DNA of 64,000 bases, from positions 31,498-95,497 of the forward strand of contig JAQCEA010000007.1 in NCBI GenBank assembly GCA_027620495.1. Reading direction: 5' to 3'. The position numbers and the translations under genes are program-made. The number at the start of each line of letters is the position of its first letter. Within the stretch, counting starts at the first letter, position 1. The stretch is from Pseudomonadota bacterium. GTDB lineage: Bacteria; Pseudomonadota; Alphaproteobacteria; Puniceispirillales; Puniceispirillaceae. The notes beneath the pieces were generated by a model, which saw nothing but the letters and a program-made list of their open reading frames with translations, did no database searches and was not told the DNA's origin. Positions 8,423 through 17,546 of the stretch are shown one piece after another.

Positions 8423-9544
8423 ATGTCATTATCGGCTACGGGGCATGCGGATAGCTGTTTGTCTATCGATCTTGGGGCTATTGTTTCAAATTGGCGCACG
8501 ATCGACAGCTTATCATCAGCCGCCACCATAACGGCGGCCATGGTCAAGGCAAATGGCTATGGATTGGGCGCAAATAAGGTGGCAGAGGCGCTGGCACAAG
8601 CAGGATGCACCGAATTTTTTGTGGCAAATCTTGGCGAGGCCATTGCCCTGCGCCAGCATCTTGATGGTCTTGGTCAGAACCAGCCCAATATCATGACCCT
8701 GCATGGCTGTCATCTTGATCAGCTTGACGACCATGCCGCATTTCGTATCACGCCGGTGCTTAATGATTTGGAACAATTATCGCGCTGGCGCATGTTCAGC
8801 CAGCGGCAATCAGACAGATTGCCAGCTTTGTTGCATATCGATACCGGCATGACCCGGCTTGGCTTTGATACCGATCAAATTGACTGGCTGATTGAAAATA
8901 AATCTGCCCTTGACGGGGTCGACTGCCGCTATGTGATGAGCCATATGGTATCAGCCGAAATTGCCGATGATCCAATAAATGCCAGACAGCTTGATGCGTT
9001 TAATGAGGTGCGGCAGTGGTTTGCCGGCATCCCTGCCAGCCTTGCCAATAGCGCTGGCAGCATGTTGTCGGCGGCGTATCATTTTCAGATGACCCGGCCC
9101 GGCATTGCCCTTTATGGGGCGCATCCAGCGGATTTGCCGACAGATAGATTGACGCGCGTTGTCACCTGGCAAGCGCGCATTGTTCAATTGCGCCACGCCA
9201 AAGCAGGGGACCGCGTTGGGTATGGCGGCACCTATCTTCTAGGCCGTGACTCGCGCATTGCCACAGTTGGCGTTGGTTATGCCGATGGCTATAATCGCAA
9301 GCTTGGCGGCAAGGCAACGGTGTTGATCGGCACCCAAACCGCGCCAGTGATTGGCCGCGTATCGATGGACAGCATCACTGTTGATGTGACCGATATTGAT
9401 CCAGCGCATTTGCGGCATGGTAGCGTTGAATTACTGCATGATGGCTATGATCTGTCACGCATGGCTGGTGACGCCGATACCATTGCCTATGAAATATTGA
9501 CACGGCTTGGAACACGCCCGGCGCGCCACTACCAAAATGCATAA
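8423..9544 (+). CDS. alr: Alanine racemase
   Basis: PLP enzyme making D-alanine for peptidoglycan. Fold-III type protein of about 373 residues with the PLP lysine in MVKANGYGLG (about K42), the DTGMTRLGF motif, and the second catalytic base Tyr in RVGYGGTYLLG (about 267). ATG 8423 lies after GAGGGG at the end of dnaB; an in-frame TTG at 8414 lies too close to that site. Five bases downstream of dnaB, so likely in one transcript. Confidence 0.95.
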   Translation: MSLSATGHADSCLSIDLGAIVSNWRTIDSLSSAATITAAMVKANGYGLGANKVAEALAQAGCTEFFVANLGEAIALRQHLDGLGQNQPNIMTLHGCHLDQLDDHAAFRITPVLNDLEQLSRWRMFSQRQSDRLPALLHIDTGMTRLGFDTDQIDWLIENKSALDGVDCRYVMSHMVSAEIADDPINARQLDAFNEVRQWFAGIPASLANSAGSMLSAAYHFQMTRPGIALYGAHPADLPTDRLTRVVTWQARIVQLRHAKAGDRVGYGGTYLLGRDSRIATVGVGYADGYNRKLGGKATVLIGTQTAPVIGRVSMDSITVDVTDIDPAHLRHGSVELLHDGYDLSRMAGDADTIAYEILTRLGTRPARHYQNA

Positions 9545-9632
9545 AAATGGTATTAACGGTAGCCAAAAAATGGAAATATCGGCATAACCAAAAGATAGAT
9601 TTTCGCGATAACGATTGTAACAACTGCCAGCA

Positions 9633-10409
9633 ATGCTCAGCTTTATCCAAAATATCGGTCGGACGGCCCTAACCTTTTTGTCGGCTCTGGGCCGCCTGAC
9701 CCTATTTTCGGTGATTGCGGTTCGATGGATTTTTACGCCCCCCTATTACTGGCAACAATTACTCAGACAAATTATTGACATTGGCTATTATTCTCTGCCG
9801 GTGGTGGGGTTGACCACGCTATTTTCCGGGATGGTGCTGGCGTTACAATCTTATACCGGATTTGCCCGATTTTCCGCAGAAGACACCGTGGCCACCGTTG
9901 TGGTGCTGTCGGTCACCCGGGAATTGGGGCCGGTATTGGCCGGGTTAATGGTAGCAGGACGCATTGGCGCGTCAATGGCGGCCGAGATTGGCACCATGCG
10001 GGTTACCGACCAGATCGATGCGCTTGACACCTTATCCACCCGCCCGATGCAATATCTGGTGGCACCTCGGTTGTTGGCTGGCACGATTTGCTTGCCTTTT
10101 TTGGTGCTAATCGGTGATGTGATCGGGGTGTTTGGCGGCTATATCATTGGCGTGTTCCGGCTGGGGTTTAACCCGGCGATTTATCTATCACGCACGTTGG
10201 AATATCTGGAAATTTCCGATGTTACGCTTGGTCTGATCAAAGCCGCGGTATTTGGCTTCTTGATTGCCTTAATGGGATGCTATCACGGTTATCATTCCGG
10301 ACGCGGCGCTGAAGGTGTCGGACGGGCAACAACAAATGCGGTTGTATCCGCATCCATCTTGATTTTGATTTCCAATTATCTTGTCACCGCATTGTTTTTT
10401 GGGGTGTAA
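9633..10409 (+). CDS. mlaE: MlaE-type phospholipid ABC transporter permease
   Basis: Inner-membrane permease of the MCE/Mla type, which moves phospholipids between inner and outer membranes. The 258-residue protein matches the MlaE/DUF140 family: an N-terminal amphipathic stretch, several hydrophobic segments (about 45-75, 95-120, 145-175, 195-255), and the family signatures GMVLALQSY, ELGPVLAGLMVAGRIGASMAAEIGTM read in pieces, and VTDQIDAL. The partner ATPase follows immediately. No MCE (MlaD) or MlaC gene is adjacent, so the substrate-binding parts must lie elsewhere. Confidence 0.92.
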   Translation: MLSFIQNIGRTALTFLSALGRLTLFSVIAVRWIFTPPYYWQQLLRQIIDIGYYSLPVVGLTTLFSGMVLALQSYTGFARFSAEDTVATVVVLSVTRELGPVLAGLMVAGRIGASMAAEIGTMRVTDQIDALDTLSTRPMQYLVAPRLLAGTICLPFLVLIGDVIGVFGGYIIGVFRLGFNPAIYLSRTLEYLEISDVTLGLIKAAVFGFLIALMGCYHGYHSGRGAEGVGRATTNAVVSASILILISNYLVTALFFGV

Positions 10410-10410
10410 C

Positions 10411-11202
10411 ATGACCGCAACGCCAAAAATCGAACTGATCGGCGTCACCAAGACCTTTGGTGATAACGCGGTGTTAAAGGGCATTGATTTACAGGTGGCG
10501 GCGGGTGAATCACTGGTGATTATCGGCACTTCGGGCTGTGGCAAGTCAGTCACACTGAAATGTTTAAACGGCCTGATCACACCAGATGGCGGCAGTATAA
10601 AAATTGACGGCGTTGAAATTTTTGGGGGTGACCGTGCCGCCATGGAAGATTTGCGCCGCCGATTTGGTATGACATTTCAATTTGGCGCCTTGTTTGATTC
10701 ACTGCCCATATGGGAAAATGTGACATTCCGCCTACGCCAGCGGCAAAAGCTGACCAAAGCCGCGGCCCGCGATATCGCCGTTGCCACCGTCACCGATCTT
10801 GGACTTGCACCGCATGTGATCGATCAATATCCCGCCGAATTATCCGGCGGCATGCAAAAACGTGTCGCACTAGCACGGGCGATTGCTGATAAACCTGAAA
10901 TTTTGCTCTTTGACGAACCAACATCTGGTCTTGATCCGATCACTGGCGGCGTCATTGACCGGTTGATCATTGACGCGGTCCAGCGTCTGGGCGCGACCAC
11001 GGTCACCATCAGCCATGATATGGCATCAGTGCGACGAATCGCCGATAAGGTGGCGATGGTTCATAATGGCGTTATTTTATGGTGCGGTGATGTAAAAGAT
11101 ATGGACAAAAGTGGCGTTCCCGAGGTCCATCAATTCGTCCATGGTTTGGCGGAAGGGCCGCTCACGCAAACCGCGGCACCAGCGCAGCAAGGCCGCACAT
11201 AA
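10411..11202 (+). CDS. mlaF: MlaF-type ABC transporter ATP-binding protein
   Basis: ATPase powering MlaE. 263 residues with Walker A GTSGCGKS (39-46), Q-loop in FQFGALFDSL, ABC signature LSGGMQKR, Walker B LLFDEPTSGLDP and the H-loop TISHD. Starts one base after the mlaE stop; its TAA overlaps the radA ATG (TAATG). An in-frame upstream start at 10381 would lie inside mlaE and add non-family residues, so ATG 10411 is preferred. Confidence 0.93.
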   Translation: MTATPKIELIGVTKTFGDNAVLKGIDLQVAAGESLVIIGTSGCGKSVTLKCLNGLITPDGGSIKIDGVEIFGGDRAAMEDLRRRFGMTFQFGALFDSLPIWENVTFRLRQRQKLTKAAARDIAVATVTDLGLAPHVIDQYPAELSGGMQKRVALARAIADKPEILLFDEPTSGLDPITGGVIDRLIIDAVQRLGATTVTISHDMASVRRIADKVAMVHNGVILWCGDVKDMDKSGVPEVHQFVHGLAEGPLTQTAAPAQQGRT

Positions 11203-12572
11203 TGGCACGCGCTTTGGTCAGCTATGTCTGCCAGCAATGCGGGTCAGCTTTTCCAAAATGGGCTGGCAAATGTGATGATTGCGGGGCGTGGAATACGCTT
11301 GTTGAAGAACGCAAAGACGCCCCTGCTGGGCCCGGCAAACGGGCCGTTGGGCGGCAAATTGCCCTAGAACCATTACAAAGCGCACGTACCGCCGCGCCAT
11401 TGCCACGCATGCAATCAGATATTTCAGAATTTGACCGCGTGGCAGGCGGCGGATTGGTGCCGGGGTCAGCCACATTAATTGGCGGCGATCCGGGCATCGG
11501 CAAATCAACATTATTGCTGCAACTTACCTGTAATTTATCCAAACGCGGTTTTCGTGCCGCCTATATTTCTGGTGAAGAATCGGCCGATCAGGTGCGCATG
11601 CGGGCCACCCGTCTGGGCCTTGCCAATGCCGCGGTTGAACTTGGCACCGCCACCAATGCCAGCGACATTGCCGTGTCAATGACCGGGCCAGACCGCCCGG
11701 ATATTGTGGTGATTGATTCGATCCAGACAATGTTTTTGCCAAGCCTTGATTCGGCCCCCGGCACCGTGTCACAGGTGCGAGCCAGCGCACAGGAATTGAT
11801 CCGCGCGGCAAAAAATAATCGTGTCGCCTTGCTGATTGTTGGCCATGTGACCAAAGACGGGGCGATTGCTGGGCCGCGTGTGCTCGAACATATGGTTGAT
11901 GCTGTTTTATATTTTGAAGGTGACCGGTCGCATCATTTTAGAATTTTGCGCGGTGTCAAAAACCGTTTTGGCGCAACTGATGAGATTGGCGTGTTTGAAA
12001 TGGTTGAGGCCGGGCTTGCCGAAGTGCCAAACCCATCAGAACTTTTTCTGGCAGACCGGCGCGATGATGTCACTGGCGCGGTGGTATTTGCCGGTATCGA
12101 GGGAAGCCGCCCAGTGCTGGTCGAAATTGAAGCGTTGGTCGCCCCCTCATCGCTGGCAACGCCAAGGCGCAATGTTGTTGGCTGGGACAGCAGCCGCCTT
12201 GCCATGCTCACAGCTGTCTTGGAAGCGCGGTGCGGGGTGCCGTTATCGGGGCGTGATATTTTTTTAAATGTGGCGGGCGGGCTGAAAAAATCTGAAACGG
12301 CGGCTGATCTTGCTGTTGCCGCGGCGTTGATTTCATCGGTGACAGGCAGACCAGCCCCAAAACGAACCGTGTTTTTTGGCGAAGTTGCCCTTTCTGCTGA
12401 ATTACGGCAAGTGGCACAGTCAGATGCGCGGTTGAAAGAAGCCGCCAAGCTTGGCTTTGACAATGCGGTAATGCCGCGCCCACGCAAAGCCAGCGCCAAA
12501 CATGCCGAGATTAACCTGTCGCAACCCCCAACATTGGCAGATTTAATTGACATAATGGGAGGTATAAACTGA
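11202..12572 (+). CDS. radA: DNA repair protein RadA (Sms)
   Basis: RecA-like helicase that processes recombination branches. The 456-residue protein has all parts: a C4 zinc finger (C10, C13, C24, C27), Walker A GGDPGIGKST (about 94-103), Walker B IVVIDSIQTM, the RadA-specific KNRFG motif, and a C-terminal Lon-protease-like domain (from about 285) without need for a catalytic serine. Translation is coupled to mlaF by a one-base overlap. Confidence 0.96.
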   Translation: MARALVSYVCQQCGSAFPKWAGKCDDCGAWNTLVEERKDAPAGPGKRAVGRQIALEPLQSARTAAPLPRMQSDISEFDRVAGGGLVPGSATLIGGDPGIGKSTLLLQLTCNLSKRGFRAAYISGEESADQVRMRATRLGLANAAVELGTATNASDIAVSMTGPDRPDIVVIDSIQTMFLPSLDSAPGTVSQVRASAQELIRAAKNNRVALLIVGHVTKDGAIAGPRVLEHMVDAVLYFEGDRSHHFRILRGVKNRFGATDEIGVFEMVEAGLAEVPNPSELFLADRRDDVTGAVVFAGIEGSRPVLVEIEALVAPSSLATPRRNVVGWDSSRLAMLTAVLEARCGVPLSGRDIFLNVAGGLKKSETAADLAVAAALISSVTGRPAPKRTVFFGEVALSAELRQVAQSDARLKEAAKLGFDNAVMPRPRKASAKHAEINLSQPPTLADLIDIMGGIN

Positions 12573-12621
12573 CCATGATCCTGTCTATCGCTATTGCCTC
12601 ACTTTCTGTTATAACCGTGTC

Positions 12622-13257
12622 ATGATTGATTTTACCACGCTTACAATTGTCGACTATGCCGTTGTTTTTGTGCTGTTTATATCAGCTGTGTTTTCGACGT
12701 TGCGCGGCATGACCCGCGAATTTTTGGGGCTTGTTGGCTGGGTGGTGTCGGTTGTGGTGGCCAATTATGCCAAACCTCTGCTGGAAGATCCGATCGAAGA
12801 TGTAATCAATGCCGATGGGTTGAGCGCGGCTTTGGCGTGGGGGATTCCCTTTGCGACAACGGTGATCATCTGGTTTTTACTGGCCAGTCTTTTGTCCCCC
12901 GGGCTCACCCGCGCGGGACTTGGTAGTCTTGACCGGTGGCTTGGCGTTATTTTTGGTGTGGCTCGCGGCTATCTATTGGTGCTTCTTGCCTTTATCGGGG
13001 CGGTGCTTGCCCTAGAGGGCGAAAACGAATTGCCAGCAACGATTCAAAATGCCCAAAGCACGCCGCTATTCAGCCAAAGCGCCCAGTATTTCGCCAGCTT
13101 TATGCCAGATGATTACAGTGACAAATTATCATCCAGTCTGATTGATCATAAAGGTGCCAATGCCACCGCCGCCGAAGCCATCGATAACATGATCGATAAT
13201 GGCGCAGATATCGTAAAAAAACCGCTTCAATTACTGAATGATGAAAAGACCAACTGA
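12622..13257 (+). CDS. cvpA: CvpA family membrane protein
   Basis: 211-residue inner-membrane protein of the CvpA family (named for colicin V production; role in envelope homeostasis not fully known). Four hydrophobic segments are visible at about 8-28, 32-50, 70-95 and 110-130, with the family pattern TIVDYAVVFVLFISAVFSTLRG at the N-terminus (read in two parts) and RGMTREFLGLVGWV. The C-terminal third is soluble and polar. Directly upstream of purF, the normal position for this gene. Confidence 0.88.
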   Translation: MIDFTTLTIVDYAVVFVLFISAVFSTLRGMTREFLGLVGWVVSVVVANYAKPLLEDPIEDVINADGLSAALAWGIPFATTVIIWFLLASLLSPGLTRAGLGSLDRWLGVIFGVARGYLLVLLAFIGAVLALEGENELPATIQNAQSTPLFSQSAQYFASFMPDDYSDKLSSSLIDHKGANATAAEAIDNMIDNGADIVKKPLQLLNDEKTN

Positions 13258-13355
13258 CCATGCTACATAAACAGCCAACCAGCCCGTTGCGACGCCCACA
13301 GCACCCTTGTAGTTAACCTAAATAACCCGGCACCATTCACCGCCAGAGACAGGCC

Positions 13356-14810
13356 ATGACCCGCACCACAACCAACCCATTTGATGATGACCATTTGCAT
13401 GAAGAATGTGCCATTTTTGGCATTTACGGCACCAACGAGGCCAATATCAATACCGCCCTTGGTTTGCATGCGTTGCAACATCGTGGTCAAGAAGCGGCCG
13501 GTATCGTCAGCTTTGACGGGCGGCATTTTCATTCGCATCGTGGCCTTGGCCATGTGGGTGAAAATTTTGATGCCGGATCGGCTGAAATGCAGGCGTTACA
13601 TGGTCATGTGGCGATCGGGCATAACCGCTATTCGACAAGTGGTAAAACCAATGCCTTAATGGAAATTCAGCCATTTTCGTCAGAACTTGCTTTTGGCGGA
13701 TTTGCGCTGGCGCATAATGGGAATTTGACCAACGCGGCGCGGCTTCGTGCATCGCTTGTAGAAACCGGCAGTTTGTTTCAATCCTCATCCGACACTGAAA
13801 TTATCGTGCATTTGGTGGCACGCTCGCATCAAGATACGGTCATTGACAGATTAATCGACGCGATCAAGCAGATAGAGGGGGCCTTCTCGCTTGTATGTAT
13901 TGCCAAAGATATGTTGATTGGTGTGCGCGACCCGCATGGTGTCCGCCCGCTGGTATTGGGCAAGCAGGGCAATGCCTTTGTGCTGGCCTCGGAAACCTGC
14001 GCGCTGGACATTGTGGGGGCCAGTTTTGTGCGCGACCTCGACCCCGGTGAAATGGTGATTATCGATAAAAACGGCATCAATTCACGCAAACCCTTTCAGC
14101 CACAAAGCCACCGGTTTTGTATTTTTGAATATATTTATTTTGCCCGTCCTGACAGCATCCTAGAGGGGCGCGGCGTCTATCACGCACGCAAATCAATTGG
14201 CGCTGAGCTGGCCAAAGAGGCACCTGCAGATGCCGACCTTGTGGTGCCGGTGCCAGATTCTGGGGTGCCTGCCGCCCTTGGATTCGCCGAAGCGTCAAAA
14301 ATCCCGTTCGATCTTGGCATTATTCGCAACCACTATATTGGCCGAACCTTTATTCAGCCGACGCAAAAGGGCCGCACCGACAGCGTCAAAATGAAACATA
14401 ACGCAAACCCGGCAACGGTAGCTGGCAAACGTGTCGTTCTGGTGGATGATTCGATTGTTCGCGGAACCACATCCCGAAAAATTGTCTCGATGATCCGCGC
14501 CGCTGGTGCCGCCGAGGTGCATATGCGGATCGCAAGCCCGCCCACCACCAACCCCTGTTTTTATGGGGTTGATACGCCGGATAAAGACCAGCTTATTGCC
14601 GCACAGAAAACCATTGCGGAAATCACCACTGACATTGGTGCTGATTCACTTGGTTTTATCTCGATCGATGGTCTGTACCGGGCCATGGGTGAAACCGCAC
14701 GAAACGGCGATAACCCACAATTTTGTGACGCCTGCTTTACCGGCGATTATCCGATAAAGCTTGCCTCTGGCCTTTCTAGCAAGCGCGTGTCACACGGCAA
14801 TAGCCGCTAA
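13356..14810 (+). CDS. purF: Amidophosphoribosyltransferase
   Basis: First committed step of purine synthesis: PRPP + glutamine to phosphoribosylamine. The 484-residue protein has an N-terminal propeptide of 17 residues before the catalytic Cys18 (EECAIFGIYG), the Ntn glutaminase domain, and the PRTase domain with VVLVDDSIVRGTTS. Cysteines in HRFCIFEY, NPCFYGVD and FCDACFTG match the positions that hold a 4Fe-4S cluster in the Bacillus-type enzyme. ATG 13356 is chosen because it is the first start giving this short propeptide. Confidence 0.96.
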   Translation: MTRTTTNPFDDDHLHEECAIFGIYGTNEANINTALGLHALQHRGQEAAGIVSFDGRHFHSHRGLGHVGENFDAGSAEMQALHGHVAIGHNRYSTSGKTNALMEIQPFSSELAFGGFALAHNGNLTNAARLRASLVETGSLFQSSSDTEIIVHLVARSHQDTVIDRLIDAIKQIEGAFSLVCIAKDMLIGVRDPHGVRPLVLGKQGNAFVLASETCALDIVGASFVRDLDPGEMVIIDKNGINSRKPFQPQSHRFCIFEYIYFARPDSILEGRGVYHARKSIGAELAKEAPADADLVVPVPDSGVPAALGFAEASKIPFDLGIIRNHYIGRTFIQPTQKGRTDSVKMKHNANPATVAGKRVVLVDDSIVRGTTSRKIVSMIRAAGAAEVHMRIASPPTTNPCFYGVDTPDKDQLIAAQKTIAEITTDIGADSLGFISIDGLYRAMGETARNGDNPQFCDACFTGDYPIKLASGLSSKRVSHGNSR

Positions 14811-14828
14811 CCATTAAAGGGCATCATC

Positions 14829-15557
14829 ATGGGCAGTTCAGCAGATTTGTCGGGCAAGGTTATTTTGGTGACGGGGGCCGGCCGCGGGATTGGTCATGCG
14901 GTGGCGCTTGCCGCGGCAAGGGCCGGTGCAGATTTGATTATCACCGGGCGGACCATTGGCGCGCTTGAAGAACTTGATGACGCGATCAAGGCTAGCGGTG
15001 CCCATGCCACCATTGTCGAACATGATATGAGCGATGTCGCCGCCCTGCCTCGCCTCGCCGCGGCCATTCATGAACGCTGGGGGCGGTTAGATGGATTGGT
15101 CGCAAACGCGGCCATGCTTGGCACATTAACGCCATTATCGCATCTTGACCAAACTATATGGGATGAAACGATCTCGATTAATCTGACGGCCCAATGGCAT
15201 TTGATAAAGGCCATGGAACCATTATTGATCGCCGCGCCAGCCGGGCGCGCCATATTGGTATCATCCGGTGCCGCACATGGCAGCTATCCATTTTGGGGGG
15301 CATATGCCGTGTCCAAAGCCGGACTTGAAGCCATGGGGCGGGTATGGGCTGGCGAGACCGAACAAACCAATTTGCGGGTGAATATGATTAATCCCGGCGG
15401 CACCGCGACAAGCATGCGCGCCGCCGCGTTTCCGGGCGAAGATCCAAAGACATTGCCAAGCCCAGACGCCATCGCCCCAGCATTTTTGCAGTTATTATCC
15501 AGCAATTGTCAGGATCATGGCCAGCTGTTTCAGGCCCGCGACATGCTGGGCCTATAG
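14829..15557 (+). CDS. SDR family oxidoreductase
   Basis: 242-residue classical short-chain dehydrogenase/reductase. Cofactor motif TGAGRGIGH at about 16-24, NAAM in place of NNAG, a Ser-containing ILVSSGAAHG and the active-site YAVSKAG. The proline-rich PGGTATSMRAAAFPGEDP segment is typical of the small SDR that follows purF in many alphaproteobacteria; its substrate is unknown. It lies 18 bases after purF, so is probably co-transcribed, and overlaps the convergent mnmC by six bases. Confidence 0.85.
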   Translation: MGSSADLSGKVILVTGAGRGIGHAVALAAARAGADLIITGRTIGALEELDDAIKASGAHATIVEHDMSDVAALPRLAAAIHERWGRLDGLVANAAMLGTLTPLSHLDQTIWDETISINLTAQWHLIKAMEPLLIAAPAGRAILVSSGAAHGSYPFWGAYAVSKAGLEAMGRVWAGETEQTNLRVNMINPGGTATSMRAAAFPGEDPKTLPSPDAIAPAFLQLLSSNCQDHGQLFQARDMLGL

Positions 15558-17381
15558 CCCGCGCCGCAAGCGAAAGCGAAACGGGTCAAGCGCGGCCTGA
15601 ATGGTCTGGTTCAAACAATTTGGCATTAAGGCAATCTGCGCCGCCAAATATTCGCCCAAGAGCGGGGCCATGGTAAAGCCGCGCGCACCAACCGCGCCCA
15701 GCACATAGACATCCGCGGCAAGCTGTCCCATAACCGGATTGCGATCAGGCGTACTGGCCCGCTGACTGCTGCGCCCCGAACAGCTATCTAAATGCAGCAA
15801 AATTTCTTTCAGCGCTGGCGGCAAGAGATCGCGGTTATGGCAAAAGGCATGATCATCGCCAATCGCCTGTCCGCTTCGGTCAAATGTCGCCCCAAGTTCA
15901 TGAAAGCCATCATGGCAAGGGGTAAGATAGCCACCAAAGCTGAGCCCCGCTTTTAACGCATTTAATGCAGGCTGTTGCGGGATGTGGCTGACCTGACCGG
16001 CGGTAATATCCACCCGCACCCCGGCAATTGCCAATCGGCGCAAGGTTTCGGGCAAACCAGCACCGGTCGCCACAACGATTTGATCAAAGCTGAACTGGCG
16101 TCCATCTTCTGCTGTTAGCATCAGCCCATGGTCATTTCGGATGATGTCCGAAATCTTCGCATCAACAATAAGCGGCGTGGACCCGGCCAAATGCTGACAG
16201 AGGCGTACAGGTACAATCACCCGGCCAAAATCATGGACAACCCCAGCCGTCGGCAGTGGTATGCCAGCATCTTGCGCGGCGGTATCAACATCAACGGCAC
16301 GCAACAAATCATCTGGCCAGAACTGGCCGCGGAATTTATCTTGCCGCGCGGCTTCACGATCTGGCCAGTCAAGCGAGATCACCTTGTCGGCACATGTGGC
16401 ACCAGCCTGATCACTGCAATGGGCCGCAAATGCCAAGCAAGCGGCGGATAACTGGCTCGCATCATTGTGATCAACCGTCAATCGCGGTGTTTGCAATGCC
16501 AGCCGATTGCCCGATGCCGCTGTCGCTAGCCCCGGCCCCGCATCCAAAATTGTGGCATCAATAGCGCGATGCCGCAGACCAGCGGCAACAGACGCACCAG
16601 CAATGCCGCCACCAATGATCCCAACCTTTCGCGGTTTTGTCGGCACAGCGGCGCTGCCTGCCTTTACCCCGGTAATCATATCGCGTTTGCGGCCAAATCC
16701 CGGTTGTTTCTGGATGTTGAACCCGGCCACGCTTAATCCGCCTCGCACCGTGCCAGCCGCGGTAAAGCTGGCAAGATGACCACCAGCCCGGGTCAATCGG
16801 CCAATATGATTCAGAACCGTTGGCGACCAGATTTGCGGGTTTTTGGCTGGTGCAAACCCATCAAGAAACCAAATATCAGCCTGAAATGCACCCTCAGCCA
16901 GCAATGTTTCAGCCGCGCCATAATATAGATGCAACCGCACCTGCCCATTGTTGAAATGCCGCAGATGCAGCCCCGGCCAGCGTGGCGGCAAATTGGCAAG
17001 CAACGCCGCACTGTATGATGCGAGCGTTGGAAATGCGGCATGTGACGCCGCCATAATTTCGGGCGATAGCGGCCTTAATTCATAAGATATGTAGTCAATT
17101 TGATGGTGCGGAAATGCCGACAGCAAATCTAAAACCGCTAAAAAATTCAGCCCCGTACCAAACCCGGTTTCGGCGATTGTAAGATGGCTGGAGGTGCGCA
17201 ATTTATCGGGAAGTTGCGTGCCTTTAATAAACACATATTGGCTTTCGGCCAGACCATCATGCGCGTCAAAATATAAATCATCAAAATCATCAGCGCGCAA
17301 TACGCCATCACGCCACGACACAATAGGCGCGTCAAGCTGGTAGTTGGCCCCTTTATGCGGCGATAACTGATCGTTGGACAT
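15552..17381 (-). CDS. mnmC: Bifunctional tRNA 5-methylaminomethyl-2-thiouridine synthesis protein MnmC
   Basis: Finishes mnm5s2U34 in tRNA wobble positions. The 609-residue protein fuses an N-terminal SAM-dependent methyltransferase (ETGFGTGLNFL near 70-80; WFLDGFAPAKNPQIWS near 170-185) to a C-terminal FAD oxidoreductase (dinucleotide motif GIIGGGIAGASVA near 254-266), the normal MnmC order. The extreme C-terminus GARGFTMAPLLGEYLAAQI is the family's FAD-closing segment. Stop overlaps the end of the SDR gene on the opposite strand. Confidence 0.93.
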   Translation of the reverse strand: MSNDQLSPHKGANYQLDAPIVSWRDGVLRADDFDDLYFDAHDGLAESQYVFIKGTQLPDKLRTSSHLTIAETGFGTGLNFLAVLDLLSAFPHHQIDYISYELRPLSPEIMAASHAAFPTLASYSAALLANLPPRWPGLHLRHFNNGQVRLHLYYGAAETLLAEGAFQADIWFLDGFAPAKNPQIWSPTVLNHIGRLTRAGGHLASFTAAGTVRGGLSVAGFNIQKQPGFGRKRDMITGVKAGSAAVPTKPRKVGIIGGGIAGASVAAGLRHRAIDATILDAGPGLATAASGNRLALQTPRLTVDHNDASQLSAACLAFAAHCSDQAGATCADKVISLDWPDREAARQDKFRGQFWPDDLLRAVDVDTAAQDAGIPLPTAGVVHDFGRVIVPVRLCQHLAGSTPLIVDAKISDIIRNDHGLMLTAEDGRQFSFDQIVVATGAGLPETLRRLAIAGVRVDITAGQVSHIPQQPALNALKAGLSFGGYLTPCHDGFHELGATFDRSGQAIGDDHAFCHNRDLLPPALKEILLHLDSCSGRSSQRASTPDRNPVMGQLAADVYVLGAVGARGFTMAPLLGEYLAAQIALMPNCLNQTIQAALDPFRFRLRRGL

Positions 17382-17546
17382 AGGCTAATGTGCCTAGAAT
17401 CTGAATCTGCGGCAACTTGATAATAATCTATTGGCACCATCATCCATTGGCATCACGCAAATAGACGGGTTTTTATCCCGTTTTAACGTTTTATTTGGAT
17501 TTAACCTTTAGTCTAAGCCCAGCAAAATTAGGGGGACTAAAACGTC

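Noticed and set aside
11933..12553. Long minus-strand frame of about 206 codons antisense to radA
   Set aside because: It is a shadow of the radA frame with no ribosome site and no recognisable protein motif; radA is complete.
17464..17486. Hairpin ACGGG-TTTTTAT-CCCGT with T run upstream of cfa as a terminator
   Set aside because: It lies between two divergent genes, so neither ends there; only a weak five-pair stem.
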